Source of the DNA: JAAXHH01 sp965225915
Lineage (GTDB): Bacteria; JAAXHH01
DNA length: 64,000 bases
Assembly (NCBI GenBank): GCA_965225915.1
Contig: OZ245326.1
Location: 310,001-374,000, forward strand
Direction: 5' to 3'
Shown in pieces: positions 1 to 8,183 of the stretch (positions are counted from its first letter, which is position 1; each line of letters starts with the position of its first letter). Under the pieces are notes generated by a model. The model made no database searches. It worked only from the letters and a program-made list of their open reading frames with translations, and was not told the DNA's origin. The translations under genes and the position numbers were made by a program.

Positions 1-454
1 GGACGTGATGGACATGCTTCACGAGATAGGGCAGGTTTCCGGCGCCGAGGACTATGTTCATGAAAAACTGGCCGCCAAAGCGAAAATCCCAGGTTTCGGG
101 CACCGAGTTTACAAGACGGAAGATCCTCGGGCGACCCACCTGCGCCGGCTCTCGGAGGAACTGGGCAGGAGGGCGGGCGACCTGAAGTGGTTTGAAATGT
201 CCAGCGTGATCGAGAAGACCATGATGGACCAGAAGCGAATCGCCTGTAACGTGGATTTCTATTCCGGCTCCGTCTACTCTGCCATGGGCATACCTGCAGG
301 ACTGTTTACCCCGGTATTCGCCAGTAGCCGGATCACCGGTTGGACCGCCCATCTCCTGGAACAGTACGCCGACAATCGCATCATACGGCCGGTGGGAGAG
401 TATACCGGTCCGACTGAAGCCCGCTACGTGCCCATGGAAAGCCGCCCCGCGTAA
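1..454 (+). CDS. Citrate synthase family protein, C-terminal part (5' end outside window)
   Basis: The frame is open from the left edge, so only about the last 150 residues are seen. They carry the C-terminal signature of citrate/2-methylcitrate synthases: GFGHRVYKTEDPR with the active-site His of the GxGHxVY motif, the NVDFYSGSVYSAMG block with its catalytic Asp, and RITGWTAHLLEQ followed by a RPVGEYTGP tail. Enzymes of this family condense an acyl-CoA (acetyl- or propionyl-CoA) with oxaloacetate in the cytoplasm at the entry of the TCA or methylcitrate cycle. The visible part cannot separate the two substrates. The next gene starts 24 bases after the stop and may be cotranscribed. Confidence 0.93.
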   Translation, partial: DVMDMLHEIGQVSGAEDYVHEKLAAKAKIPGFGHRVYKTEDPRATHLRRLSEELGRRAGDLKWFEMSSVIEKTMMDQKRIACNVDFYSGSVYSAMGIPAGLFTPVFASSRITGWTAHLLEQYADNRIIRPVGEYTGPTEARYVPMESRPA

Positions 455-477
455 CCACAGATCAAGGGTAAAGTGAA

Positions 478-1065
478 ATGGTACAGGCTTTACGCGCACT
501 GGTGTTCGCGGTTGTACTAGGTGCTTTTTCGGAACCGGCCCACGGCCAGTTCAATTTCTCCCTGGGCGGCGAAATAGCCCGCCCCACTGCTGATTTTTCC
601 GATCTGGTCGAAGAAGATTATGGCTACGGTGCCCATGTCGCACTGACCTACTGGTTGAGCTACAAATACCAACTCTACGGCTCGGGGGGCTATGTCACCT
701 ACGGCAGCGAGGCGTTTTCCTCCCGGTCTGAATTGGAGGACCTTGTTGATCAGGATCTGGATGACATCGCCGACCGGATTGAAGGCAACTACTCCAGCAT
801 TCCCGTGATGGTAGGCCTACGGTTCTACCCCGTGGAACGGCTGTTCGTCCAGGGGTCCGCCGGCGTGGTGTACAAGAGAACGCGGCAGGAAGCCAACGCT
901 GGTTCGAATGCGGACGAGGGCTTCGTCACGGAACGAGACCTGATCGTGTCACCGGGAGCCGGACTGTTGATCGGTCGATTCAGCCTCGTCACACAGTACA
1001 ACCTGACCCAGGACGACTGGAAGTGGTTCAGCCTGGGCGTGTCGGTGATTTTCGGTAAACTTTAG
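478..1065 (+). CDS. Small outer-membrane beta-barrel-like protein with signal peptide
   Basis: This 195-residue protein starts with a clear Sec signal peptide (hydrophobic run LRALVFAVVLGAF, probable cleavage after AHG near residue 23). The mature part alternates aromatic and polar residues (LTYWLSYKYQLYGSGGYV, GLRFYPVERLFVQGSAGVVY, RFSLVTQYNLTQDDWKWFSLGVSVIFG) and ends in an aromatic-rich strand. This is the pattern of an 8-strand outer-membrane barrel of the OmpA/OmpW-like size class. An acidic loop lies near residues 85-100. Function and ligand cannot be told from sequence. A 7-bp hairpin begins at its stop codon. Confidence 0.7.
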   Translation: MVQALRALVFAVVLGAFSEPAHGQFNFSLGGEIARPTADFSDLVEEDYGYGAHVALTYWLSYKYQLYGSGGYVTYGSEAFSSRSELEDLVDQDLDDIADRIEGNYSSIPVMVGLRFYPVERLFVQGSAGVVYKRTRQEANAGSNADEGFVTERDLIVSPGAGLLIGRFSLVTQYNLTQDDWKWFSLGVSVIFGKL

Positions 1066-1087
1066 GACGCACCCGGCCGTTGCGTCC
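1065..1087 (+). terminator. Hairpin overlapping the stop of the barrel gene
   Basis: GGACGCA at 1065-1071 pairs perfectly with TGCGTCC at 1081-1087 across a 9-base loop. No strong T-run follows (CTGTTTG), so it could be a weak terminator, an mRNA-stabilising 3' hairpin or an attenuator ahead of the next gene. Confidence 0.4.
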
Positions 1088-1123
1088 GGCCTGTTTGCTG
1101 AATTGCCAAACACCGAGGCACCA

Positions 1124-2107
1124 TTGACCCGGTTCAGGGAAGCGAGAGACCGCGGCGGCAGATACCTGCTCGGACACGTCCGCGAGGACGGCGGTTTCGG
1201 GGATCCAGAACTAGGTGTCACCGAGTATTACAAGGTGCCGGCCGCGTTCATGGTCTGCGGCATGACCAGCGCGGCGAACCGATTGCTCAACTGGATCCGG
1301 CGCAACGGCATCCTGGCTAACGGCGATTTCGGTCCCCGTCCCACCGGGGAATTGAACAGCTACTACTACACCTACCACAATGCCTGGGTAGTCAAGGCGG
1401 CGCACCGCCTGGGCGCCTTCGACCTCGCCCAGCGCGGCATGGATTTCCTCCTCGAATTCCACGATCCCGCCAGCGGAGGCTTCTACTCCCATCCCACGGA
1501 ACGAAACGGCGAAACCGAACAGGACTTGTGGGTCGTGAGTGGCATCGGCTGGTGCGCCATTTACACCGGCAGACTTGACGTGGCCAGGGGCGTCGGTAAG
1601 TGGATGCGGCGCATGATGGCGAGTCAACCCAAATATCCCGATGAGCTTTGGACGGTGTACAGCCGATCTTGCGGCCTGATCACCGAGGTGATCGCCGGCG
1701 ACGACTTCAGGTATGTCCTGACACGGGACGGGTCACGGGACCAGTCCTTCTACCATCCAGGCATAGCAGCGGGATTCCTGTGTCGCCTGTACATGGCCAC
1801 GGGTGAGCGGGAATGGCTCGAACTCGCACGGGAGTACATGCGATTCTGCGAGCACGTGGGGGATTACCACTTCAAACTGTTGCGCGCCGGGAAGGTCGGC
1901 TGGGCCGCGGCCATGCTGTATACGCTCACGGGCGAAAACAAGTACCGCGAGATGGCGGTCAGGGTGGGCGACAACTTGGTCGAGTCTCAAACAGAAAACG
2001 GTGCGTGGGAATGGCCAGTCTCTGGACGGAACCTTCCGCACAACGACATCACCGCCGAAATGGTCGTGTGGCTGGACGAAATCCACCAAGCTACAGGCGC
2101 CGACTAG
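1124..2107 (+). CDS. Alpha/alpha-barrel protein resembling terpenoid-cyclase/six-hairpin folds, function unknown
   Basis: The protein has about 327 residues if it starts at TTG 1124, which has GAGG five bases upstream. The frame can also start at TTG 1103, which lacks a Shine-Dalgarno. The sequence shows repeated helical hairpins with aromatic-glycine turns (DGGFGDPE, NGILANGDFGPRP, DPASGGFYSHP, TENGAWEWP) about 50 residues apart. Such repeats are typical of squalene-cyclase/prenyltransferase-like and six-hairpin glycosidase-like toroids. I see no DxDD cyclase motif, so a cyclase role is not supported. No signal peptide is seen, so it is probably cytoplasmic. It is followed by a possible bidirectional terminator and a convergent cupin gene. 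Confidence 0.6.
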   Translation: MTRFREARDRGGRYLLGHVREDGGFGDPELGVTEYYKVPAAFMVCGMTSAANRLLNWIRRNGILANGDFGPRPTGELNSYYYTYHNAWVVKAAHRLGAFDLAQRGMDFLLEFHDPASGGFYSHPTERNGETEQDLWVVSGIGWCAIYTGRLDVARGVGKWMRRMMASQPKYPDELWTVYSRSCGLITEVIAGDDFRYVLTRDGSRDQSFYHPGIAAGFLCRLYMATGEREWLELAREYMRFCEHVGDYHFKLLRAGKVGWAAAMLYTLTGENKYREMAVRVGDNLVESQTENGAWEWPVSGRNLPHNDITAEMVVWLDEIHQATGAD

Positions 2108-2130
2108 TCCACACTTCCGCAGTTCTCCCT

Positions 2131-2154
2131 CACGACCACGGCCCTGGTGTCGTG
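2131..2154. terminator. Possible bidirectional terminator between convergent genes
   Basis: CACGAC at 2131-2136 pairs with GTCGTG at 2149-2154 around a GC-rich loop, in the 96-base gap between the plus-strand alpha/alpha-barrel gene and the minus-strand cupin gene. There is no T-run, so the call rests on position and symmetry. Confidence 0.35.
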
Positions 2155-2203
2155 AACTTCCGAAGAAACCCGACGGGTAACGCCTGCCTGAAGCAAAGCG
2201 ATA

Positions 2204-2794
2204 TCACCCGGGTATAGGGATCAGTTTCCTGTCCTCCACAACCAGTTGCAGGACCCCACTTAAAACCATCCAGTGCTCGTGCTGTCTCAATGCAGCGGCT
2301 CCCAGCGCATTCACGTCTACGTATTGCTGCAGTCTCCATTCGGTAATGGGACAACGCGGTCCGGGATCCGGAATGGGGCCGTTATTCAGGTCACCTGGAA
2401 CGACAAACCCGGCAACAGTGGGCTCGGGCGGACCATACTCCTCGACGGTTAGGTGCAACGGGTGCCGTTTTCTTTCAAGCCGGGACACGATGGCGTTGTT
2501 TTCGTAGGGCGTGAACATCTGGAATTGATGGACGCAACCCATAGGAGTATAGACCAGGGTGTTGGGCGTTATTTCGTACTTTACACCGTCCAACCGGACC
2601 TCTCCGCGACCCCTGGTGAATAGCCAGATCTCGTCGTTGTCGTGGTAGTGGGGCTCGACGCCGGTTCCGATCACGCCGTCCGGAAAATGCCGGTAACAAC
2701 TCAGTGCGGTCCATTTCGGAAACACGCCCTGTTCCCAGTAAGTCTGGTTCGAATTCAGCGATCGAATCATGAAACGCGGGTCGTTGATGATCAT
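2204..2794 (-). CDS. Cupin-fold protein
   Basis: This 196-residue protein has a single cupin core. The first cupin motif reads EPHYHDNDEIWLFTRGRGEV (metal-ligand type HxHxxxxE arrangement, near residues 48-67). A second motif region follows with TPMGCVHQF, whose His is the usual fourth ligand. The remaining C-terminal part (RCPITEWRLQQYVDVNALGAAALRQHEHWMVL) looks like a degenerate second cupin half with HEHW. It could be a small metal-dependent isomerase, dioxygenase or sugar-binding protein; nothing allows a closer call. It lies downstream of the GmrSD-like gene on the same strand, about 115 bases away. Confidence 0.7.
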   Translation of the reverse strand: MIINDPRFMIRSLNSNQTYWEQGVFPKWTALSCYRHFPDGVIGTGVEPHYHDNDEIWLFTRGRGEVRLDGVKYEITPNTLVYTPMGCVHQFQMFTPYENNAIVSRLERKRHPLHLTVEEYGPPEPTVAGFVVPGDLNNGPIPDPGPRCPITEWRLQQYVDVNALGAAALRQHEHWMVLSGVLQLVVEDRKLIPIPG

Positions 2795-2909
2795 CAGAAC
2801 TTCCAGCGGTGGATACTGGTGACCGGAGAGATTTTACCCTGAACGGATCTCCCCGATACACCGATCGTTTTAAGGCTGACAGGACCTCGATTTCGGATTA
2901 TAACCTAGG

Positions 2910-4607
2910 CTAGAAACCTATCTTCCAAATCCCCGTCGCCTGTCTCGCCATCCAATTCTGGCGCGAACGTATCTTCTCAACGGTCCAGGTATCAAAATCC
3001 TGCGCTATTTTCGACGTCATTGAGAATACGCTCGACTCGTACACCGTTCGCTTTACGTCGAATCCGGCATTCCCAATGTCCCGGTTATCGGAGGTCTCCA
3101 ATGGCGTAATGTTGCCAAGACGATACGTTGAGGACTCCCGTTGTTGTTCATCGAACTGTTCCCAGTCACTGCCGGGGTTTTCGGGTAGTACGTGTTCAAT
3201 TCCATACTTCGCGCTCTCGAACTCAAAGGCAGATTCTGAATGTTGCGTTTCCAGTTGAAACAATATATAACGTACTATCTTCTTGTTTCGAGTGCTTGTT
3301 GTTCGGAGCGCCTTCTCCGCAAAAGCCGCTTTGAACTCATTGTCTTCTGGGTAGATCGGTTTAAGTGCGGAAATCGAACTATTCGCGTTGTCGATTCGAC
3401 CTGCAGATACGTCTCGAGCGATTCCGTTATAAACCAACTCCTGTTCATTGGCCTGACGCCCGCAGATCACGTTATACCTGAAGGACACCACAACGATTGC
3501 GTTCAGAAACCTGCGGATCCCGCCTCGGTCTTTCTCCGCGAATTTGTCATAAACTGCAAGCAATACAGCATACGGCTGACGGACATTGAACATCTGCAAC
3601 TTTTCGAGACATTCAAGTTCTTCCGGTGTCCAGGCCGTTTCGTCGGGGTTTCGTATTGCCGCGTATATCCTCGCATGCCGATCCAGATCTCGTATCAGAC
3701 TGAACGCATCTTCCCTGTTTCGGATCTCACTACGTATGGTCTTAAATAACTCCGTTTTTCGGACCAGTTTATTACGACTGTTCCAGAATACTCTTAGAAA
3801 CTCAGGGAAGCTTTCGCTGCCAAGTAATTCGACGATGGATTCCCACCGGTCTTCAAGCGCTTTGATTTCCGAGTCATGTACCGCTTCTCGCGATACTACG
3901 GAGAACAGAAAGTTCTTGAGCAGGTCAGTTGCTGATAAACGAACACCTCGCGCATTCAACGTCTCGAAAACCTTAAACGCGTTCAATTCGTCGGTGACTG
4001 TGATTACGGTAAAGAACAGTTTGTCTACGGTATGATCGACGAACTTCGCCACAGACTCGCCATTGCTACAACTGTACCCCTTGATGCGGTCTTTAAACCA
4101 GACAAATGCCTTGCGCAGCAGGTGCTCAGATGCGTTCAGTCCTCGTTGCGGCAGGCGATCCAGTGGTACGAGGTAGTTTTGATAGAACCTGTCATTGTGC
4201 CGGTTCAGCGTAAGTTTGGACTGTGGAACAAGGCTTACTGGATCCAGGTAACCTATATAGCTGTTACGTAGCTGCTCAGCGCGGCGGAACTGCGGATCGT
4301 TGGGAGCATCAGGTGCGGCGAGGTCCGTAAGGTGGGAAACTGCGGCCAACATCAACAGGCTCAACGTTGTCATCCGTTGCTGGCCATCGATTATGTCGAA
4401 CTCCTTGTTATCTGCTGATTGCAATACCAGATAGCCCATATAATGGGCAGATTCGGCAGCATCACCGAACAATCCTATTATGTCCTGCCACAAGTCATCC
4501 CATTCATCGGTATCCCAGGAATAATCGCGCTGAAACGTGGGTACGTGATAGCTTATTCCGTTACCCATGAGATGTCGGTACGTTTGATTGCTGGTATTGA
4601 AATTCAT
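2910..4607 (-). CDS. GmrSD-like DUF262/DUF1524 protein (putative modification-dependent restriction nuclease)
   Basis: About 565 residues combine an N-terminal DUF262 domain, with YHVPTFQRDYSWDTDEWDDL and the DUF262 signature DIIDGQQRMTTLSLL near residues 75-90, with a C-terminal DUF1524 HNH-type nuclease domain: YGIEHVLPENPGSDWE, then YRLGNITPLETSDNRDIGN. In the GmrSD/type IV restriction family the DGQQR domain hydrolyses nucleotide and the HNH domain cuts modified DNA. The key His, Asn and DGQQR residues are present, so it looks intact. The start is ATG 4607; an in-frame GTG lies two codons upstream. A good minus-strand promoter is at 4679-4707. It stands alone, without hsd or brx genes. 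Base composition is visibly more AT-rich than its neighbours, which suggests acquisition by transfer. Confidence 0.85.
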   Translation of the reverse strand: MNFNTSNQTYRHLMGNGISYHVPTFQRDYSWDTDEWDDLWQDIIGLFGDAAESAHYMGYLVLQSADNKEFDIIDGQQRMTTLSLLMLAAVSHLTDLAAPDAPNDPQFRRAEQLRNSYIGYLDPVSLVPQSKLTLNRHNDRFYQNYLVPLDRLPQRGLNASEHLLRKAFVWFKDRIKGYSCSNGESVAKFVDHTVDKLFFTVITVTDELNAFKVFETLNARGVRLSATDLLKNFLFSVVSREAVHDSEIKALEDRWESIVELLGSESFPEFLRVFWNSRNKLVRKTELFKTIRSEIRNREDAFSLIRDLDRHARIYAAIRNPDETAWTPEELECLEKLQMFNVRQPYAVLLAVYDKFAEKDRGGIRRFLNAIVVVSFRYNVICGRQANEQELVYNGIARDVSAGRIDNANSSISALKPIYPEDNEFKAAFAEKALRTTSTRNKKIVRYILFQLETQHSESAFEFESAKYGIEHVLPENPGSDWEQFDEQQRESSTYRLGNITPLETSDNRDIGNAGFDVKRTVYESSVFSMTSKIAQDFDTWTVEKIRSRQNWMARQATGIWKIGF

Positions 4608-4678
4608 GTGCACATTACCGAAAGCAGTACTCGTCCAGATGACTGAGATTCATAGCCGAAGAGGTTTGACTTTGAAGT

Positions 4679-4707
4679 ATAATAAACTCGTGTAGACAAT
4701 ACAACAA
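4679..4707 (-). promoter_or_regulatory. Sigma70-like promoter for the GmrSD-like gene
   Basis: On the minus strand, TTGTTG (4707-4702) is followed by a 17-base spacer and TATTAT (4684-4679), about 70 bases upstream of the start codon. It lies in an AT-rich 275-base gap between divergent genes. Confidence 0.5.
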
Positions 4708-4882
4708 TAACGGATGTCGACAGGTACGCTTGCTATAACATTCCGTCCTAAATCTCAATTGACAAATGGCGCGCATCGTGCCTTCTTGATCAAGTTGAAA
4801 TGAGTTTACTGGATTAAGTGGAAACCTGAACCAACCATTCGACCTGGCCCCCGGGTCCAGGTCCATGTTCAAGGAAACTCCT

Positions 4883-5653
4883 ATGTCCATATTGGATGCA
4901 TTCAGGCTGGACGGCAAGGTTGCCCTGGTAACCGGCTGTCGCAGGGGTATTGGCAGGGGGCTCGCCGAGGGGCTCGCCGAAGCGGGAGCGGATATCGTTG
5001 GAGTGAGCGCGTCTATGGAGGAGTCGGGCAGTGACATCGAGCGGTCCGTCACGGCCTTTGGACGGCGGTTCACCGGTTACAGCGCTGACCTCAACGACCG
5101 GGATGCGCTGTATGATTTCATCCGCAAGGTCAAGTCCGATTTTCCGGTAATCGATATACTCGTCAACAACGCCGGACTTACGCTCCGTGCACCCGCCGCC
5201 GAGCATTCAGACGAGTACTGGGACACGGTCATGAACGTCAACCTGAACGCGCCTTTCATCCTCAGCCGCGAATTCGGACGGGACATGGTCGCCCGCGGCC
5301 GGGGCAAGATCGTGTTTACCGCGTCCGTGCTGTCTTTCCAGGGCGGCATCACCGTGCCCAGTTACGCGGCTTCCAAGGGGGCGGTCGGGCAACTGATCAT
5401 GGCTCTGTCCAACGAATGGGCTTCAAAGGGCGTAAACGTCAATGCCATCGCACCTGGATATATCGCTACCGACCTCACCTCCGCCCTGCAGAACGATCCG
5501 GAACGGTCCCGGTCCATATCCGAGCGGATCCCGGCCGGGCGCTGGGGCGCCCCTGAAGATCTCAAGGGGGCCGTGGTCTACCTCAGTTCGGACGCCTCCA
5601 ACTATGTCAACGGAGCGATACTGACGGTCGACGGTGGGTGGATGGGTCGTTAG
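4883..5653 (+). CDS. Short-chain dehydrogenase/reductase, KduD-like
   Basis: This 256-residue classical SDR has the TGxxxGIG cofactor motif at residues 17-24, NNAG at 95-98, catalytic Ser148 and YAASK at 161-165, and ends DGGWMGR. The opening MSILDAFRLDGKVALVTG is very like 2-dehydro-3-deoxy-D-gluconate 5-dehydrogenase (KduD) and gluconate 5-dehydrogenases, so a sugar-acid substrate is likely but not proven. ATG 4883 is chosen over ATG 4865 because AAGGAAA lies just upstream and the KduD alignment begins there. It heads a run of four same-strand genes (SDR, PhyH, AhpD-like, TauD-like) reaching 8086. Confidence 0.88.
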   Translation: MSILDAFRLDGKVALVTGCRRGIGRGLAEGLAEAGADIVGVSASMEESGSDIERSVTAFGRRFTGYSADLNDRDALYDFIRKVKSDFPVIDILVNNAGLTLRAPAAEHSDEYWDTVMNVNLNAPFILSREFGRDMVARGRGKIVFTASVLSFQGGITVPSYAASKGAVGQLIMALSNEWASKGVNVNAIAPGYIATDLTSALQNDPERSRSISERIPAGRWGAPEDLKGAVVYLSSDASNYVNGAILTVDGGWMGR

Positions 5654-5784
5654 AGGCTGCCAGTCGGTTTACGAACCGGCATTCTGGTTTCTTACGACGC
5701 CTCGACTCTCCAGGGCACGATTCGTCACCGGGGCCAGCCTCGCGCTTCAACAGTGATGATCTATTATTTAAATCAGGACCATAC

Positions 5785-6633
5785 ATGCCCTCGGCTTACG
5801 CCCATCTGTTGACCGAAAACGAGAAGTGGCATTTCGACCTGCAGGGATTCCTGCACCTGCGCGGCGTGATCGCGCCGGATCGCCTGTCGCGGATTCTGGA
5901 GGTCACCGATTTCTGGTTGTCCGCGGACGAATCCGAGATAACCGCGCCGGTTTTCAGACATCGCCAGGAACCGTACAAGACGCACCTGGACCACATCCAG
6001 TACGGTCACCGGCTGTTTCAGGAACTGAACGCCGATCCGGAGATCATCCGCGTGGTCGCGGGACTGACCATGGGATTGCCCCGGCTGTTCCATTGCAATT
6101 TCACCAGAATGGACCGGGCTGCGCCAGGCGACGAGGACCACCAGGCCTACCACCGGGACGACAGCGGCTTCAAGTTCCCGCCAGGATTCCGGAATCCCCA
6201 CAACGATTACCAGACGGCGGGAGGCGAGATCTATTGCAGCCACCTGGCCACCTGGATCGCGCTGGCCGACGTGCCCGCAGGCACGGGTTTCAGCCTGGTG
6301 CCCGGCAGTCACAAATCGGCCTTTAACACGCCCGACGAACTGAAGGTCGGAGTTCACCCACCCGTGTCGATCACCGTGCCCATGGATCCCGGCGACGTCC
6401 TTGTGTTTTCGACCCACGTGCTGCACGACGCGGCGGTATGGACACAGGACTATCCCAGAATGAATATCTTCCAGCGCTACCAGCTCAGCGCCTATTTCAA
6501 TGAAACCGGGAAGGGTGGTCTTCCATTCGAGGAATACAGGGATCAAATATCCGAAGAGGAGTACGAATTGGAGTCGCTGAGTAAAGAGGAAAAAGCCGCC
6601 GTGACCCGCATGCGGCGTCACTTTGGATTTTAG
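5785..6633 (+). CDS. Phytanoyl-CoA dioxygenase (PhyH) family protein
   Basis: This 282-residue Fe(II)/2-oxoglutarate-dependent oxygenase carries the facial triad: YHRDDSG (HxD, near residue 127) and a distal His in FSTHVLHDAAVW, followed by the 2-oxoglutarate-binding Arg region NIFQRYQL. Family members hydroxylate unactivated carbons of lipids, natural products or other small molecules; the substrate here is unknown. ATG 5785 is chosen because the frame upstream (to 5638) has no family similarity. An AhpD-like candidate selenoprotein follows 20 bases after the stop. It is one of three PhyH genes in the window. Confidence 0.87.
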   Translation: MPSAYAHLLTENEKWHFDLQGFLHLRGVIAPDRLSRILEVTDFWLSADESEITAPVFRHRQEPYKTHLDHIQYGHRLFQELNADPEIIRVVAGLTMGLPRLFHCNFTRMDRAAPGDEDHQAYHRDDSGFKFPPGFRNPHNDYQTAGGEIYCSHLATWIALADVPAGTGFSLVPGSHKSAFNTPDELKVGVHPPVSITVPMDPGDVLVFSTHVLHDAAVWTQDYPRMNIFQRYQLSAYFNETGKGGLPFEEYRDQISEEEYELESLSKEEKAAVTRMRRHFGF

Positions 6634-6653
6634 TCAACCCACAGGAGAGAACC

Positions 6654-7217
6654 ATGGCGTGGATACGCACTGTTAACGAATCAGAAGCGGAAGGCCCGCT
6701 GGAAAGGATTTACCAGGGCTCGATGCGCTCGTGGGGAGGCGTGGACAACATCATCAAGGTCCACAGCCTGAATGTCTCGGCGCTTCGTGCGTTGATGACC
6801 TTCTACAAGGGCCTCATGCACGGGGACTGCGACCTCACCCTGGGGCAGCGGGAGATGATCGCGGTGACCGTCTCGGTCCTGAACGAGTGCGAGTACTGAA
6901 TACTCCATCATGGGGAGGGGCTCCTCAGAGAAATCGGCGACAGCGCGTTGGTGGACACGATCAAGAAAGACTACCGTGAGGCGGACCTGGACGCGGCCGA
7001 CCGCGCCATGCTGGACTACGTCCGCAAGCTGACCCTTGCTCCCGCTTCGACCACGGAAGCGGACATCGAGCAGTTAAGGGTCGCGGGCTTCGGCGACAAG
7101 GCGATCCTGGAGATCAACCAGATCACGGGATTCTTCGCCTGGTGCAACCGGACCGTGGACGGCCTGGGAGTTGAACTGGAAGCGTTTTGGAACGATCCGG
7201 ACGCGACCAATGTGTAG
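6654..7217 (+). CDS. AhpD-like peroxidase-related enzyme, candidate selenoprotein (in-frame TGA at CxxC position 2)
   Basis: Reading through one TGA at 6897-6899 gives 187 residues that match the AhpD-like/carboxymuconolactone decarboxylase 'peroxidase-related' family end to end. Before the TGA come TLGQREMIAVTVSVLNECEY; after it, in the same frame, ILHHGEGLLREIG and then a full C-terminal half ending DGLGVELEAFWND. The family's active site is C-x-Y-C-x-x-H-H. Here Cys79 is present, and the TGA is exactly codon 82, the second Cys, giving CEYU. A 7-bp hairpin with a GGG loop begins 11 bases after the TGA. The family reduces peroxides through this dithiol; Sec would replace the reactive Cys. 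The start has AGGAGAG upstream. It sits between two oxygenase genes. The alternative is a simple Cys-to-stop mutation or sequence error. Confidence 0.75.
6911..6927 (+). promoter_or_regulatory. Candidate bacterial SECIS hairpin
   Basis: TGGGGAG (6911-6917) pairs with CTCCTCA (6921-6927) as seven continuous pairs, including one G-U, closing a GGG loop at 6918-6920. The loop starts 19 bases after the TGA and has G in its first two positions. As I recall them, bacterial SECIS rules ask for a stem just 3' of UGA with a G early in the apical loop about 16-37 bases away. The hairpin is inside coding sequence, as bacterial SECIS elements are. Confidence 0.6.
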
Positions 7218-7261
7218 ACATGGAAATTCGTGACGTCCACGAAATTCGGGAATCGAATTGA

Positions 7262-8086
7262 ATGTCCGTTGGTATGAGGAAGATGACTCCATTTGAAATC
7301 AAACCGACCGGTGGCGCGCTGGGCGCGGAAGTGCGCGGCCTCGATCTGTGCGTTGAACTGGACGCGGACGCCGTTCTGAAACTGCGCGCGGCTTTTCTTG
7401 ATCACAGCGTACTGTTTTTTCGCGACCAGAAGATCGGCCAGCAGGACCTGGTACGGTTCAGCCGGTACTTCGGAAACCCCGTCCCCCACGTCAGACCGCA
7501 GCCGGACCGCCCCATCGACGAGATCTTCGTCATCTCGAACGTAACCGAAGACGGCAACCCCATCGGCGCGCTGGCCAACGATGAGATCCCCTTCCATTCC
7601 GACCTTTCCTACATGCCGGAACCCGGCACGATCTCGATCCTGTACGCCATCGAAATCCCGGACCGGGGCGGCGACACCATGTGGGCAAACGGCTATGCGT
7701 CTTACGAAGCGCTCGATCCCGGTCTTAAGTCGCGCGTCGACTCGCTGAGGGCAGTCCACCGCCATCCAATCGACGAGTTGAACACGCCCGAACCCACCCT
7801 GCATCCGGTCGTACGCACCCATCCGGAGACGGGCCGCAAGGTGATCTACGTCAGCCCCCACCTGACCCATCATATCGCGGGTATGGAGCTTAAGGAAGGC
7901 CAGGCTCTGCTCGACGAGTTGATCGCCCATGCCACCCATTCGCGTTTCGTCTGGAAACACACCTGGCGTGTCGGCGACCTGGTGATGTGGGACAATCGGT
8001 GCACCATGCACCGGCGCACGACCTTCGACAACCGGAAGCGGCGGGTCATGTGGCGCACTCAGATGTTCGGGGCCCCGCGGAACTAG
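7262..8086 (+). CDS. TauD/TfdA family Fe(II)/2-oxoglutarate dioxygenase
   Basis: This 274-residue protein has the TauD fold landmarks: ITPTGG-like start (FEIKPTGGALGAEVRGLDL), FFRDQKI, iron ligands in FHSDLSYM (HxD), RGGDTMWANGYASYEAL, and the distal His in DNRCTMHRRTTFD with the 2-oxoglutarate-binding Arg near RRVMWRTQMFG. Relatives cleave taurine, 2,4-D or alkyl sulfates, or hydroxylate other acids; the residues that set the substrate are not diagnostic here. It follows the candidate selenoprotein by 44 bases. Start ATG 7262 is conventional, but ATG 7274 or ATG 7283 (at the conserved core) would also fit. Confidence 0.88.
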   Translation: MSVGMRKMTPFEIKPTGGALGAEVRGLDLCVELDADAVLKLRAAFLDHSVLFFRDQKIGQQDLVRFSRYFGNPVPHVRPQPDRPIDEIFVISNVTEDGNPIGALANDEIPFHSDLSYMPEPGTISILYAIEIPDRGGDTMWANGYASYEALDPGLKSRVDSLRAVHRHPIDELNTPEPTLHPVVRTHPETGRKVIYVSPHLTHHIAGMELKEGQALLDELIAHATHSRFVWKHTWRVGDLVMWDNRCTMHRRTTFDNRKRRVMWRTQMFGAPRN

Positions 8087-8183
8087 ATGGGTGGTGCGGA
8101 GAAGTGGTGTGGGCAGATGGTGCGGGATATCGATAGGTCGCTTGCATTACAGGCTGTGCGTGACGCGGCCTGGGCCTTGCTGT

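Noticed and set aside
6897..6899. TGA read as a normal sense codon (alternative genetic code)
   Set aside because: Many intact genes in the window end in TGA, so TGA is a normal stop here.
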